A stretch of 64,000 bases of DNA from Streptomyces galbus (GCF_005280195.1 NZ_SZPR01000027.1:62001-126000); one strand, 5' to 3'; numbered from the stretch's first letter, positions 26,104-34,906 are shown. Notes: generated from the sequence alone by a model not told the origin. Numbers and translations are program-made.

Positions 26104-26820
26104 ATGGCGCAGGGGCGGGGCTGGGAGGGCGCGGTCCTCCGGCTGATGCGGGCGAAGGACTTCACGCTGACCGTCACCGGGGCGCGGGACGTCACCCCGT
26201 CGTACCGGCGGGTGCACCTGACCGACGGCGGGCTGCTCGCCGCGACCGGGGTCCACCCGACGATGTGGGTACGGCTGTGGTTCGACAACGCGGGCAAGCC
26301 CCACCAGCGGGCCTACACCCTGGTGGAGCCCGACCCCGTGCGGGGCACGTTCGCCCTGGAGTTCGCGCTGCACGAGGGCGCGGCGAGCGACTGGGCACGG
26401 ACCGCGCGCCCCGGCGACACCATCGAGGCGACCGTCCAGGGCACCGGCTTCACCCGGCCCGAGCCCGCGCCGACGCACGTCCTCGCGATCGGCGACCCGG
26501 CGTCGCTGCCCGCCATCAACTCCCTGCTCGGCGCGCTGGACGGCGCTCCGGCCACGGTGTGGTTCGAGGGCGGCGACGACGGCCTGCCCTTCCCCGCCTC
26601 CCCCGCGCCGGGCCGGTACCAGCTGCGCCGCGTGCCGCGCGGGGAACTGGCCGGCCGGGTCCGCGCCGAACTCCCCGGCCTGCTCGCGGCCACCGAGCAC
26701 CCGTACGTCTGGATCGCCTGCGACACCCGTACGACCCGCGCCCTGGCCGCGTACGTGCGCAGGGACCTCGGCGTGCCCAAGGACCGGCTGCACGCGCTGG
26801 GGTACTGGCGGGAGGACTGA
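26104..26820 (+). CDS. Siderophore-interacting FAD-binding protein
   Basis: 238 residues from the ATG at 26104; a GTG at 26086 with its own GGAGAG is an alternative. SIP family markers are RRVHLTDGGLLAATGVHPTMWVRLW, QRAYTLVEPDP (FAD binding R-x-Y-T), GDTIEATVQGTGF and HVLAIGDPASLPAINSLL (NAD(P)H/FAD site), ending with DTRTTRALAAYVRRDLGV. These flavoenzymes reduce ferric siderophores in the cytoplasm and release iron. It sits under the iron box and is divergent from the acylase-GNAT operon. Confidence 0.9.
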   Translation: MAQGRGWEGAVLRLMRAKDFTLTVTGARDVTPSYRRVHLTDGGLLAATGVHPTMWVRLWFDNAGKPHQRAYTLVEPDPVRGTFALEFALHEGAASDWARTARPGDTIEATVQGTGFTRPEPAPTHVLAIGDPASLPAINSLLGALDGAPATVWFEGGDDGLPFPASPAPGRYQLRRVPRGELAGRVRAELPGLLAATEHPYVWIACDTRTTRALAAYVRRDLGVPKDRLHALGYWRED

Positions 26821-26890
26821 GCCGCCGCGGAACCCGGCGTGCGGGTCCCTCGGGGAGGCGGCGGGGTGACCGGCGGGCGATCATCGGTGC

Positions 26891-27559
26891 ATGGACGTCA
26901 CCGTGCACCTCGCCCAGGACCCCGAGGCCGACGCGCTCCTCGGGCGCTCCCCGCTCGCCGCGCTGGTCGGGATGCTGCTCGACCAGCAGATCCCGATGGA
27001 GTGGGCGTTCAAGGGACCCCGCACCATCGCCGACCGGCTGGGCGCCGACGACCTCGACGCCCACGAGATCGCCGCGCGCGACCCCGAGTCCTTCGCCGCG
27101 CTGCTCTCCGAGAAGCCGGCCGTGCACCGCTACCCCGGCTCCATGGCCAAGCGCGTCCAGCAGCTCTGCCAGTACCTCGTCGAGCACTACGACGGTGACG
27201 CCGAGGGCGTCTGGCGGGGCGTCGACGACGGGCGCGAGCTGCTCCGGCGGCTGGAGCACCTGCCCGGGTTCGGCAAGCAGAAGGCCCAGATCTTCCTCGC
27301 CCTGCTCGGCAAGCAGCTCGGGGTGACGCCGCAGGGCTGGCGGGAGGCCGCGGGCTCCTACGGCGAACCCCGCTCCCACCGCTCGGTCGCCGACATCACC
27401 GGCCCGGAGTCGCTGGCGAAGGTCCGTGCGTACAAACAGGAGATGAAGGCGGCGGCCAAGACCGCGAAGGCGACGACGACCGCGAAGGCCGCGAAGGCCG
27501 CGAAGGCCGCGAAGGCCGCGAAGGCCGCGAAGGCCGCGAAGGCCGCGAAGAAGCCGTAG
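26891..27559 (+). CDS. HhH-GPD base-excision DNA repair protein with Lys/Ala tail
   Basis: 222 residues. LVGMLLDQQIPMEWAFKGP opens the domain; the helix-hairpin-helix is EHLPGFGKQKAQIFLALLGKQLG, and the following SYGEPRSHRSVADIT supplies the catalytic-type Asp in the usual place. It is like the short actinobacterial DNA glycosylases. From about residue 192 the tail is AKA repeats encoded by seven exact 9-bp units (27482-27544), which resemble a histone H1-like DNA-binding tail and could vary in length between strains. Confidence 0.88.
   Translation: MDVTVHLAQDPEADALLGRSPLAALVGMLLDQQIPMEWAFKGPRTIADRLGADDLDAHEIAARDPESFAALLSEKPAVHRYPGSMAKRVQQLCQYLVEHYDGDAEGVWRGVDDGRELLRRLEHLPGFGKQKAQIFLALLGKQLGVTPQGWREAAGSYGEPRSHRSVADITGPESLAKVRAYKQEMKAAAKTAKATTTAKAAKAAKAAKAAKAAKAAKAAKKP
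27482..27544 (+). repeat. Seven tandem copies of GCGAAGGCC
   Basis: Exact 9-bp units encoding Ala-Lys-Ala at the end of the glycosylase gene. In-frame unit number is likely to vary. Confidence 0.95.
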
Positions 27560-27640
27560 GACGACCTGGGCCTGCGCCGTGCGGGTGAACTCGGCGGGCG
27601 GGCGGACGGGTGCCGGGCGTGTCCCGGGCAGGCCCCCTGT

Positions 27641-27946
27641 GTGAGCACCGCACGACACCGTCCGCGCAGCCGCGTCTGGCTGCGGGTGCTCGTCCTGCTG
27701 CTCGCGCTCCTCGTCTCCGGCGGCGAGGCGGCCTGTGCGGCACCGCACGGGACGGTCGCCGCCGAGCACGACGTGACCGCCCCCGCGCCCCGGCTCACCG
27801 CGTACCGTCCCGCCGCACCCCTGCGGCCGACGCCCGTGCCGGGCCCGCGGCCGCGGCCCCGGGCCGCCGTGCCCGCCGGACGCCCCGCCGCCGAACCGCC
27901 GTACACCGCGCCCCGCGTGCTGCGTTCCGTGGTCCTGCGCTGCTGA
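27641..27946 (+). CDS. Small secreted or membrane-anchored protein
   Basis: 101 residues from a GTG at 27641. RVWLRVLVLLLALLVSGGEAACA is a signal peptide-like start with a lipobox-like SGGEAAC region, and the rest is Pro/Arg/Ala-rich without a fold that I can name. It ends SVVLRC. Typical of short Streptomyces secreted proteins; function unknown. Confidence 0.55.
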   Translation: MSTARHRPRSRVWLRVLVLLLALLVSGGEAACAAPHGTVAAEHDVTAPAPRLTAYRPAAPLRPTPVPGPRPRPRAAVPAGRPAAEPPYTAPRVLRSVVLRC

Positions 27947-28004
27947 CGGACCCCCGCCTCCCCCGCCACCGAGGTCAGTCCGCGACGCAGTCGGAGGAAC
28001 CGTC

Positions 28005-28130
28005 ATGCCCACCGATCCCTACGCGGTCCTGCGCGCCCTGCTGCGCGCCGAGGCCGCCCGCAGCGCCCCCAGACCGCAGCCGGAGCAGCGGCCCCGGCCC
28101 GAGCGGCCCCGCGAGCAAGGGCGACGCTGA
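28005..28130 (+). CDS. 41-residue hypothetical protein
   Basis: ATG at 28005 with GGAGGAA eight bases upstream. It begins MPTDPYAVLRALLRAEAA and continues with a Pro/Arg/Gln tail. The good ribosome site and the amphipathic first helix support a real small gene. It converges on the HerA-like gene. Function unknown. Confidence 0.55.
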   Translation: MPTDPYAVLRALLRAEAARSAPRPQPEQRPRPERPREQGRR

Positions 28131-28239
28131 ACGAGGTCCGGCGGGGGCGGGCGACCGCCTCCGCCGGACCAGGACGGCACCGACAGGACAGCCGGGACGG
28201 GCGGGACAGACAGGACGGGCTGGACGGGCGGGACGGGGC

Positions 28240-29850
28240 TCAGCGTCTCCTGCGGGCCGTGCCGAACAGGGAACGGGTGATCTCCCGGCCGAGCTGGGTG
28301 CCGACCGAGCGGGCCAGGGACTTGAACACGCCGCTGCTCACGACCTGCTCCACGACCGACCGCTCCTCGTGCGCCGCGCGCCCCGGCCGCGCCTCCGGCT
28401 CCGCCGCCGGCTTCTCGGCTGCCGGATTCTCGGGTGCGGGGGCCTGTGCCGAGCGGGCCGCCGCGGCCGTCAGCTTCTCGTACGCCGACTCCCTGTCCAC
28501 AGCCTGTGCATACCGTTCGTACAGCGGCGAGCCCTTCACCGCGCCGTCCAGGGCCGCCGGGTCGACCGGGCCCATCAGCGACTCGGGTGCGCGCAGGCGG
28601 GTCGCGGCGACGGGAGTCGGGGCGCCGTTCTCGCTGAGGACCGTCACCACGGCCTCGCCGGTGCCCAGGCCGGTGAGCAGTTCCTCCAGGTCGTACGGCG
28701 AGTGCGGGAAGGTCTGCACCGTCGCCCGCAGGGCCTTCTGGTCGTCCGGGGTGAAGGCGCGCAGGGCGTGCTGGACACGGTTGCCGAGCTGGGCGAGGAC
28801 GTCGGAGGGGACGTCCTTCGGGGTCTGGGTCACGAAGAAGACACCGACCCCTTTGGAGCGAATCAGCCGCACGGTCTGCGTCACCGAGTCCAGGAACGCC
28901 TTGGAGGCGTCGTGGAACAGCAGGTGCGCCTCGTCGAAGAAGAACACCAGCTTCGGCTTCTCGGCGTCGCCCACCTCGGGCAGGTCGTGGAAGAGGTCGG
29001 CCAGCAGCCACATCAGGAACGTCGAGAAGAGCTGCGGGCGGTCCTGGACGGCGGCCAGCTCCAGCACCGACACCACGCCCCGGCCGTCGGACGCCGTGCG
29101 CAGCAGCTCGGCCGTGCGGAACTCCGGCTCCCCGAAGAAGCCGGACGCGCCCTGCGCCTCGAAGGCGGTCAGTGAGCGCAGGATCACCCCGGCCGTGGCC
29201 GGGGACAGCCCGCCCAGGGCCTTCAGCTCGGGCCGGCCCTCGTCGGAGGCGAGGAAGGCGACGACCGCGCGCAGGTCCTTCAGGTCGTACAGCTCCAGGC
29301 CCTTCTGGTCGGCGTAGTGGAAGACCAGGCCGAGGGACTGCTCCTGGGTCTGGTTCAGGCCGAGCACCTTGGAGAGCAGGACCGGGCCGAAGCTGGTGAC
29401 GGTCGCGCGGACCGGGACGCCGTGGCCGAGGCCGCCGAGGGCGTAGAACTCCGCCGGGAAGGCGCTCGCCGTCCAGTCCTGGCCGACCTCCGAGGACCGG
29501 GTGCGCACCCGGTCGCCGGGGACTCCCGGGACCGAGATCCCCGACAGGTCGCCCTTGATGTCCGCCAGGAACACCGGCACGCCCTGCGCCGACAACTGCT
29601 CGGCGACGAGCTGCAGCGTCTTGGTCTTGCCGGTGCCGGTGGCGCCCGCGACCAGTCCGTGGCGGTTGAGCATCGGCAGCGGGACGCGGATCTGCGCGTC
29701 GGGCAGGCACTTCCCCTCCCACAGCAGGGCGCCCAGGTCGAGCGAGGGCCCGGAGAACGCGTATCCGGCGGCGATCTTCGCGACCGGGTCGGGGCGCGGG
29801 GCGGTGGGGGCGTCCGCGGGGGGTCCGGGGCTGGGCTCGCTGGCGTTCAT
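28240..29850 (-). CDS. HerA/DUF853-type P-loop ATPase
   Basis: 536 residues from the ATG at 29850; the longer open frame to 30387 overlaps the next gene. Walker A is GLVAGATGTGKTKTL, preceded by LPDAQIRVPLPMLNRHG. Walker B is KLVFFFDEAHLLFHDA and the sensor is GVFFVTQTPKDVPSDVLAQLGNRVQHALRAF. DUF853 proteins are HerA-FtsK superfamily helicase-like ATPases. Downstream the tail is Ala/Pro/Glu-rich, ending VGTQLGREITRSLFGTARRRR. Actual substrate unknown. A low-complexity GACGGGCGGGACA-like stretch lies after the stop. Confidence 0.85.
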   Translation of the reverse strand: MNASEPSPGPPADAPTAPRPDPVAKIAAGYAFSGPSLDLGALLWEGKCLPDAQIRVPLPMLNRHGLVAGATGTGKTKTLQLVAEQLSAQGVPVFLADIKGDLSGISVPGVPGDRVRTRSSEVGQDWTASAFPAEFYALGGLGHGVPVRATVTSFGPVLLSKVLGLNQTQEQSLGLVFHYADQKGLELYDLKDLRAVVAFLASDEGRPELKALGGLSPATAGVILRSLTAFEAQGASGFFGEPEFRTAELLRTASDGRGVVSVLELAAVQDRPQLFSTFLMWLLADLFHDLPEVGDAEKPKLVFFFDEAHLLFHDASKAFLDSVTQTVRLIRSKGVGVFFVTQTPKDVPSDVLAQLGNRVQHALRAFTPDDQKALRATVQTFPHSPYDLEELLTGLGTGEAVVTVLSENGAPTPVAATRLRAPESLMGPVDPAALDGAVKGSPLYERYAQAVDRESAYEKLTAAAARSAQAPAPENPAAEKPAAEPEARPGRAAHEERSVVEQVVSSGVFKSLARSVGTQLGREITRSLFGTARRRR

Positions 29851-30003
29851 CGGCAGACCCCTCGTTTCCGGATCGTTCGCGTTCCGCAATTCCGGGTTCA
29901 CTCCCGGGGAGCTTCCGGTATGACCGGGTTGCTGCGGTATTTCCAGCGTCGCACTCGCTCGCCATGGCTGCGCCCGGAAGGTCTGGGCCGGTAGGCTTTC
30001 CGT

Positions 30004-30300
30004 GTGATCTTCAAGCGCATCGGAAACGGCCGGCCGTACCCCGACCACGGCCGGGAAAGCACCCGGCAGTGGGCGGACGTCGCGCCGCGCCCGGTCCGCC
30101 TCGATCAGCTGGTGACGACCAAGCAGCAGCTCGACCTGGAAACGCTCCTCGCCGAGGACTCCACGTTCTACGGCGACCTCTTCGCGCACGTCGTGAAGTG
30201 GCAGGGCGACCTGTACCTGGAGGACGGCCTGCACCGCGCGGTGCGGGCCGCGCTCCAGCAGCGCCAGGTGCTGCACGCGCGCGTGCTCGAACTGGACTGA
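30004..30300 (+). CDS. ParB-like small protein
   Basis: 98 residues from a GTG at 30004. The end VVKWQGDLYLEDGLHRAVRAALQQRQVLHARVLELD has the shape of the ParB/sulfiredoxin-like (G-x-H-R) fold. The N terminus is MIFKRIGNGRPYPDHGRES. Proteins like this are widely conserved in Streptomyces, and some pipelines call them VapB-type antitoxins. No toxin is adjacent here, so I leave the role open. Confidence 0.75.
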   Translation: MIFKRIGNGRPYPDHGRESTRQWADVAPRPVRLDQLVTTKQQLDLETLLAEDSTFYGDLFAHVVKWQGDLYLEDGLHRAVRAALQQRQVLHARVLELD

Positions 30301-30426
30301 CGGGCCGGCCGACGACCCCTTCCCCCGTGCACACGGCGGCCGCCGTGTGGCCCTTTCGGGTTCACCTGAGCGGTGTCGAATGATCATCTAGTAGGCACGG
30401 CCGCCCCGTCGCACTACGCTGCGCTC

Positions 30427-31068
30427 ATGAGCATGCTGACTCCCCCCGGGATGGGCGGCCAGTACCGCATCACGGGGGACAAGTACCCGCGGATGCGCCC
30501 GCCCCGGCGGCGCGCCAGGATGGCCGGCCTCGTCCTCGTCTGCGGAGCCGTGCTCGGAGTCGCCGGCTGGGGAACGCTGCAGCTCGTCGACGTCTTCACG
30601 GGCGGCGGCGGTACGGCGTCCGCGGCCGCCGCGAAGGCCTGTGCGACCACGAAGTCCGGTGCCGTCGCCGACGCCTCGCCGGTGGTGCTGCCCGAGCCGG
30701 CGCAGATCACCGTGAACGTCTACAACGCCACGACCCGCAGCGGGCTCGCCAAGACCACGGCCGACGAGCTGAGGAAGCGGGGCTTCAAGGTCGGCAAGGT
30801 GGGGAACGCGAGCGCCGCGTTCGACAAGAAGGTCCCGGGGGCCGGAGTGCTGGTGGGGACCGCGGCCTCGGTGAAGACCTCGGTGCCGGTGGTGGGCGTG
30901 CAATTGCCCGCGGCGGAGCGGCGGGTCGACGCGAAGCGGGTGGACCCGTCGGTGGATCTCGTGATCGGCGACGCGTTCAAGGGGCTGGCGGTCCGGACGG
31001 ACGCGGACCGCGCCCTGGCGGCACTGGCCGCGCCGAAGCCGGTGGCCGCGGTGAAGAAGGGGTGCTGA
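30427..31068 (+). CDS. LytR C-terminal domain protein, membrane-anchored
   Basis: 213 residues from the ATG at 30427. A basic cytoplasmic start (PRMRPPRRRARM) is followed by one helix (AGLVLVCGAVLGVAGWGTLQLV). The extracellular part contains ITVNVYNATTRSGLAKTTADELRKRGFKVGKVGNA, the classic LytR_C fold, then VDPSVDLVIGDAFKGL. It occurs apart from a catalytic LCP domain. A cell-wall-related role is inferred only from the domain. Confidence 0.85.
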   Translation: MSMLTPPGMGGQYRITGDKYPRMRPPRRRARMAGLVLVCGAVLGVAGWGTLQLVDVFTGGGGTASAAAAKACATTKSGAVADASPVVLPEPAQITVNVYNATTRSGLAKTTADELRKRGFKVGKVGNASAAFDKKVPGAGVLVGTAASVKTSVPVVGVQLPAAERRVDAKRVDPSVDLVIGDAFKGLAVRTDADRALAALAAPKPVAAVKKGC

Positions 31069-31251
31069 GGTCCCGGGGCCGGCGGGTCCGGCCGGTGCGG
31101 CGCCGTCGCGGGTTCTCCCGCAGGTCGCCGCGCCCCTGACCCAGCGGGTGGTTCGGTGCGTGGGCGGCCGACGCGCTCGTCCTGGCTGTTCACGCAGGTC
31201 CCCGCGCCCCTGAAGGGCACGGGGACCTGTCGTCGTCGGCCGGGGTGCTGC

Positions 31252-31887
31252 CTACTCGGCGGCTCCGTACAGGCGGTCGCCCGCGTCTCCCAGGCCCGGG
31301 ATGATGTAGCCGTGTTCGTTCAGGTGGTCGTCCACGGCCGCCGTGACGACCGTGACCGGGGTGCCGGCCAGTTCGCGTTCCATGATCTCCACGCCCTCGG
31401 GGGCCGCGAGGAGCACGACCGCCGTGACGTCGTCGGCTCCGCGCCGGATCAGTTCGCGGATCGCGGCGACCAGGGTGCCGCCCGTGGCGAGCATCGGGTC
31501 CAGGACGTACACCTGGCGCCCCGAGAGGTCCTCGGGCATCCGGGTGGCGTACGTGGAGGCCTGCAGCGTCTCCTCGTTGCGGATCATGCCGAGGAAGCCC
31601 ACCTCGGCCGTCGGCAGCAGCCGGACCATGCCGTCCAGCATGCCGAGGCCCGCCCGCAGGATCGGCACCACCAGGGGGCGCGGGTAGGAGAGCTTGACGC
31701 CGGTGGTCCGGGCGACCGGCGTGGTGATGTCGACCTGCTCGGTGCGCACGTCGCGCGTGGCCTCGTAGGCGAGCAGGGTGACCAGCTCGTCGGCGAGACG
31801 ACGGAAGGTGGCCGAGTCCGTGCGCTGGTCGCGCAGCGTGGTGAGCTTGTGGGCGACCAGGGGGTGGTCGACGACGTGGAGACGCAT
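31252..31887 (-). CDS. upp: Uracil phosphoribosyltransferase
   Basis: 211 residues from the ATG at 31887. It starts MRLHVVDHPLVAHKLTTLRDQ and carries the PRPP-binding loop YVLDPMLATGGT plus the uracil-binding end AVDDHLNEHGYIIPGLGDAGDRLYG. It converts uracil and PRPP to UMP in pyrimidine salvage. It is convergent with the LytR_C gene and about 170 bp upstream of the small gene on the opposite strand. Confidence 0.97.
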   Translation of the reverse strand: MRLHVVDHPLVAHKLTTLRDQRTDSATFRRLADELVTLLAYEATRDVRTEQVDITTPVARTTGVKLSYPRPLVVPILRAGLGMLDGMVRLLPTAEVGFLGMIRNEETLQASTYATRMPEDLSGRQVYVLDPMLATGGTLVAAIRELIRRGADDVTAVVLLAAPEGVEIMERELAGTPVTVVTAAVDDHLNEHGYIIPGLGDAGDRLYGAAE

Positions 31888-32060
31888 GGGCACCACAGTA
31901 ACCGGGCCGACCGGGCCGGTCGTCCGCACGGAGCGCACAACACAGGCCAGAGCTTCACCGGCCTTCACGCGGCCGTGGCATGCATCCCGCCGACCGGGGG
32001 AAGGTGGAGGGGACGACGGACCGGGGTGGTCGACCCGGACCGATGCGGGGTGGTGCACCT

Positions 32061-32300
32061 ATGGCAGAACGAACGGACCGAGCAGGTCGGACGGAACAGA
32101 CGGGTCGGACGGAACGGACGGTCCGGACGTCCGCGGTGGACGCGTCCGCGCGGGAGACCGACACCGAGCGCCGTCGCCGCCGCGCCCAGTTCCTCAGAGA
32201 ACTCGCCGAGGCCCGCGCCCTGCGCGACCGGGTCCAGCCCCGCCGCGCCAAGGCCGCCCGGCTGCGCCACGCGATGCGGATGCGCACCTTCCGCTGGTAG
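32061..32300 (+). CDS. Small basic hypothetical protein
   Basis: 79 residues from the ATG at 32061. The first 30 are Arg/Thr repeats (RTEQTGRTERTVRTS) encoded by irregular GGACGGAAC-like repeats; the rest is RRRRRAQFLRELAEARALRDRV and a basic tail, probably a single long helix. Similar small proteins sit between upp and the tadA pair in Streptomyces. The following 32301-32661 stretch holds no gene that I can support, only GC-rich inverted repeats just before the next gene. Confidence 0.6.
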   Translation: MAERTDRAGRTEQTGRTERTVRTSAVDASARETDTERRRRRAQFLRELAEARALRDRVQPRRAKAARLRHAMRMRTFRW

Positions 32301-32661
32301 CCGTACGCCCCCCGACGGGAGCCACGACACGAGGTGCCGGCAGGGGGAAGATCACCGACGTCCCGCGCGTTGCGAGGGGTGGGCGTGCGTGGCCGCGCGG
32401 GAAAGCCGCGTACGATCCGCAAGTGGCGGCAACGAGTGTGCTGGTGAGGTCGCTTGCGCACGTGTCACCCCGGCGCCACCGGGGCGGGCACCGGGCTGCG
32501 ATCAAAATGCCGGACACAGGGAGCCGAAGACGTCCCCTGAACGCCTTGTTTCTGCCACGATTCCGAGTGGGTGGGGCTCGGAGCCCGAGCTCTCTCCCCG
32601 CCCGCAACCTCCGCCGGGGGGATCCCCAACCGGCACGCCTATGACCAGTGGGAGAGTCACG

Positions 32662-33210
32662 GTGTACTTCGCCGCACTGCTCGCGCGCACCGAAGACGGG
32701 TGGGAAGCGAGCGACACAGAGCTGGACGATGTGGAGACCCTGTCGGATCTGGCCGACCTGGCCCGGGAAGCCTCTCCCGACGAGGACACGGTGCTCGTGC
32801 TGATCGAGCAGGAGGACGCCTGGTTCGGCGTCGTCCGGGTCGACGGCGAGGAGGACCCTCGTATCTACGTCTCCGACGCGGCCGCGGCCGCCCGCAGTTC
32901 GTACGGCGAGATCCTGCTCACCGACGAGCTGCTCGGCCGGGAGCCGGGTGAGGACGTCCCCGACCTGGACGCCCTCGATCTCGACGGCACCGAGGACGGC
33001 GAGGACGACGCCGAGGAGGACGACGACCCGGACACCGCCGCGGCCGCCGCCTCCACCGACGGGACCGTGCCGCACGGCCCCGTCGGCGACGCCGGCATCC
33101 TCGACGACCTCGGCGTCAGCCAGAAGGAGCTGCGGTCGCTGTCGCAGGACGCCGTCAACGAGATCGCCGAGGCCCTCGGCGCCTCGGAGGTGCTGGAGAC
33201 CGTCCGCTGA
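32662..33210 (+). CDS. tRNA adenosine deaminase-associated protein
   Basis: 182 residues from the GTG at 32662, with GGGAG seven bases upstream; an ATG at 32641 is in frame but has no ribosome site. The start YFAALLARTEDGWEAS and middle VLVLIEQEDAWFGVVRVDGEEDPRIYVSDA are diagnostic. A long acidic Asp/Glu stretch follows, then DDLGVSQKELRSLSQDAVNEIAEALG. It always precedes tadA in actinobacteria, and the next gene is immediately downstream. Biochemical role unknown. Confidence 0.9.
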   Translation: MYFAALLARTEDGWEASDTELDDVETLSDLADLAREASPDEDTVLVLIEQEDAWFGVVRVDGEEDPRIYVSDAAAAARSSYGEILLTDELLGREPGEDVPDLDALDLDGTEDGEDDAEEDDDPDTAAAAASTDGTVPHGPVGDAGILDDLGVSQKELRSLSQDAVNEIAEALGASEVLETVR

Positions 33211-33287
33211 CCGCACCCGAACAGTGGGGCCGGCCCCCCGGGACCCCCGGGGCCGCCGACCCGGTACGCGACCGCTGGCGGGCCGCA

Positions 33288-33719
33288 ATGCGACTCGCCC
33301 TGGACGAGGCCGAACTGGCCGTCCGGGGCGGGGACGTCCCCGTCGGCGCCGTCGTGCTGTCCGCCGACGGGGAGAGCGTCCTTGCCGTCGGCCACAACGA
33401 ACGTGAGGCCGCGGGTGACCCCACGGCCCACGCCGAGGTGCTCGCCGTGCGGCGGGCCGCCGCACGCCTCGGCGAGTGGCGGCTGACCGGCTGCACGCTC
33501 GTCGTGACCCTGGAGCCGTGCACGATGTGCGCGGGGGCGATCGTGCAGTCCCGGGTGGACCGGGTGGTGTACGGCGCCCGCGACGAAAAGGCGGGCGCGG
33601 CCGGCTCCCTGTGGGACGTCGTCCGCGACCGGCGCCTCAACCACCGCCCGGAGGTGATCGAGGGCGTCCTCGCGGACGAGTGCGCCCGGCTGCTCACCGA
33701 CTTCTTCCGGGACCGCTGA
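33288..33719 (+). CDS. tadA: tRNA-specific adenosine deaminase
   Basis: 143 residues from the ATG at 33288. Zinc site and catalysis: HAE in DPTAHAEVLAV and PCTMCAGAIV. It converts A34 to inosine in tRNA-Arg(ACG), whose gene is at 60756-60828 in this window. The ATG has no good ribosome site; the frame is open back to a CTG that overlaps the upstream stop, giving about 27 more residues ending ADPVRDRWRAAMRLALDEA, which could be the true start. Confidence 0.93.
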   Translation: MRLALDEAELAVRGGDVPVGAVVLSADGESVLAVGHNEREAAGDPTAHAEVLAVRRAAARLGEWRLTGCTLVVTLEPCTMCAGAIVQSRVDRVVYGARDEKAGAAGSLWDVVRDRRLNHRPEVIEGVLADECARLLTDFFRDR

Positions 33720-33773
33720 GCGACCGACGTATCGATTTCCGACCCGGTCCCGGCGTGCTGTAAGGTCTCCCTC

Positions 33774-33858
33774 GGTAGCGTGTCCGAGCGGCCGAAGGAG
33801 CTCGCCTCGAAAGCGAGTGTGGCGCAAGTCACCGAGGGTTCAAATCCCTCCGCTACCG
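33774..33858 (+). tRNA. tRNA-Ser (anticodon CGA)
   Basis: GGTAGCG (33774-33780) pairs with CGCTACC (33851-33857). The anticodon stem GCTCG/CGAGT brackets CTCGAAA with CGA. A long variable arm and TTCAAAT are present. No CCA is encoded. Confidence 0.96.
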
Positions 33859-33867
33859 CGCATGGGC

Positions 33868-33898
33868 GAGGGGCCCGGTCCGATGGACCGGGCCCCTC
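33868..33898. terminator. Bidirectional hairpin after tRNA-Ser
   Basis: GAGGGGCCCGGTCC and GGACCGGGCCCCTC pair across GAT, serving the tRNA and the convergent crystallin-like gene. Confidence 0.85.
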
Positions 33899-33907
33899 GT
33901 GGCATTC

Positions 33908-34507
33908 CTAGGCCTCGGTCAGTTCGAAGGTGAACAGGTTGCGGCCGTCTCGCGAGTAGGCCAGGTTCTCGGGGACGTTCGAGGCGTCGGCGACGTCGAT
34001 CGACCTGGCCGCGGAGTTCCAGGTGAAGTAGAGGGCGCCCACGGCGACGTAGGCGCCGGAGTGCTCGTCGCGGACGTAGATGGCGGTGGTGACCGGGGGG
34101 CCGTCCTCGGGCATGACGCCGACGAGCCCGTACTCCTGGTCGCCGGAGCGGACGACGGTGTCCCCGACGTCGAAGGAGCTGACCTTCAGGCTGTACCGCC
34201 CGGCCGGCGCGCCGGTGAGGTCCTGGAGCCGGACCGCGATGGGTAACGTGGTGCTCTCGACGACCTTGAACCGGGTCAGCCCGCCGATGTCGGAGATGTC
34301 CCGCTGATCGACCTCCCACTCCCGGTACTTGCCGGTCTGGTTGGCGTGCTGCCAGGCCAGGACCTTGGCCTTGCGGCCGACCCTGAGGGACCTGAACCGG
34401 TCGTTGAGCTCGCCCGGGTGCAGGTTCTCGTTGGCGCCCACCGCGTAGGTGTGGGCGTCGCCGGTGTAGTCGGGCCGGGTGTAGAAGGTGACTTCTTGCT
34501 CGTTCAT
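33908..34507 (-). CDS. Beta/gamma-crystallin-like protein
   Basis: 199 residues. The N-terminal half (VTFYTRPDYTGDAHTYAVG, LNDRFRSLRVGRKAKVLAWQH) has the crystallin strand pattern Y/F-x-x-x-x-Y-x-G and the SLRV motif that follows the Ca-binding loop. The C-terminal half (GRYSLKVSSFDVGDTVV, AIYVRDEHSGAYVAVGALYFTWN) looks like a second beta sandwich. No signal peptide. Function unknown, perhaps a stress or Ca-binding protein. It faces the tRNA and shares the terminator. Confidence 0.65.
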   Translation of the reverse strand: MNEQEVTFYTRPDYTGDAHTYAVGANENLHPGELNDRFRSLRVGRKAKVLAWQHANQTGKYREWEVDQRDISDIGGLTRFKVVESTTLPIAVRLQDLTGAPAGRYSLKVSSFDVGDTVVRSGDQEYGLVGVMPEDGPPVTTAIYVRDEHSGAYVAVGALYFTWNSAARSIDVADASNVPENLAYSRDGRNLFTFELTEA

Positions 34508-34729
34508 GTGCCCCCCTGGGGTCAGTACGGCCGGGTGTACGACAGGTAGTTACCCGCCCGCTACTTTGGGTCACCGATCCCTGCCGTGGTGAAGGGGCAG
34601 CCCGCCGGGCGTTCCACGCGCCCTCGGCGCCCGCACCGCCGCGCCTGTAGTCATACGAAACGATCTGCGCGTTACACTCGCGCCCGGCAGGAGGGCCCGA
34701 GGGGCACATCAGTGGCAGGGGAGGCCGCG

Positions 34730-34906
34730 GTGGCGGTGAACGCCAAGAAGATCGCCGTCTACGTACTCGTGGTCTTCGTGCTGTACGTGATCATCACGGA
34801 CCCGGCCAAGGCCGCGGACTACGTCCAGATAGGGTTCGAGGGCATATCGGACGCCGCCAAGGCCGTCGGGGACTTCTTCACCTGGCTCGCCGACGGGGCC
34901 AAGTAG
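34730..34906 (+). CDS. Small single-span membrane protein
   Basis: 58 residues, start at a GTG at 34730 preceded by GGGAGG; GTG 34712 is in frame. KKIAVYVLVVFVLYVIITDPAKAADYVQ is one hydrophobic helix near the N terminus followed by an amphipathic GFEGISDAAKAVGDFFTWLA. Conserved short protein in Streptomyces; role unknown. It precedes the Dabb gene by 44 bp in the same direction. Confidence 0.65.
   Translation: MAVNAKKIAVYVLVVFVLYVIITDPAKAADYVQIGFEGISDAAKAVGDFFTWLADGAK

Noticed and set aside
23728..26793. 1021-codon minus frame across the acylase and SIP
   Set aside because: It spans two real genes on opposite strands and is rich in Arg/Pro/Gly, a shadow.
27482..27544. CRISPR-like array
   Set aside because: The 9-bp units have no spacers and are in-frame codons.
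30373..30426. Upstream start for the LytR_C protein
   Set aside because: The residues before the ATG at 30427 are not a membrane-protein start and the later ATG gives the expected basic N terminus.
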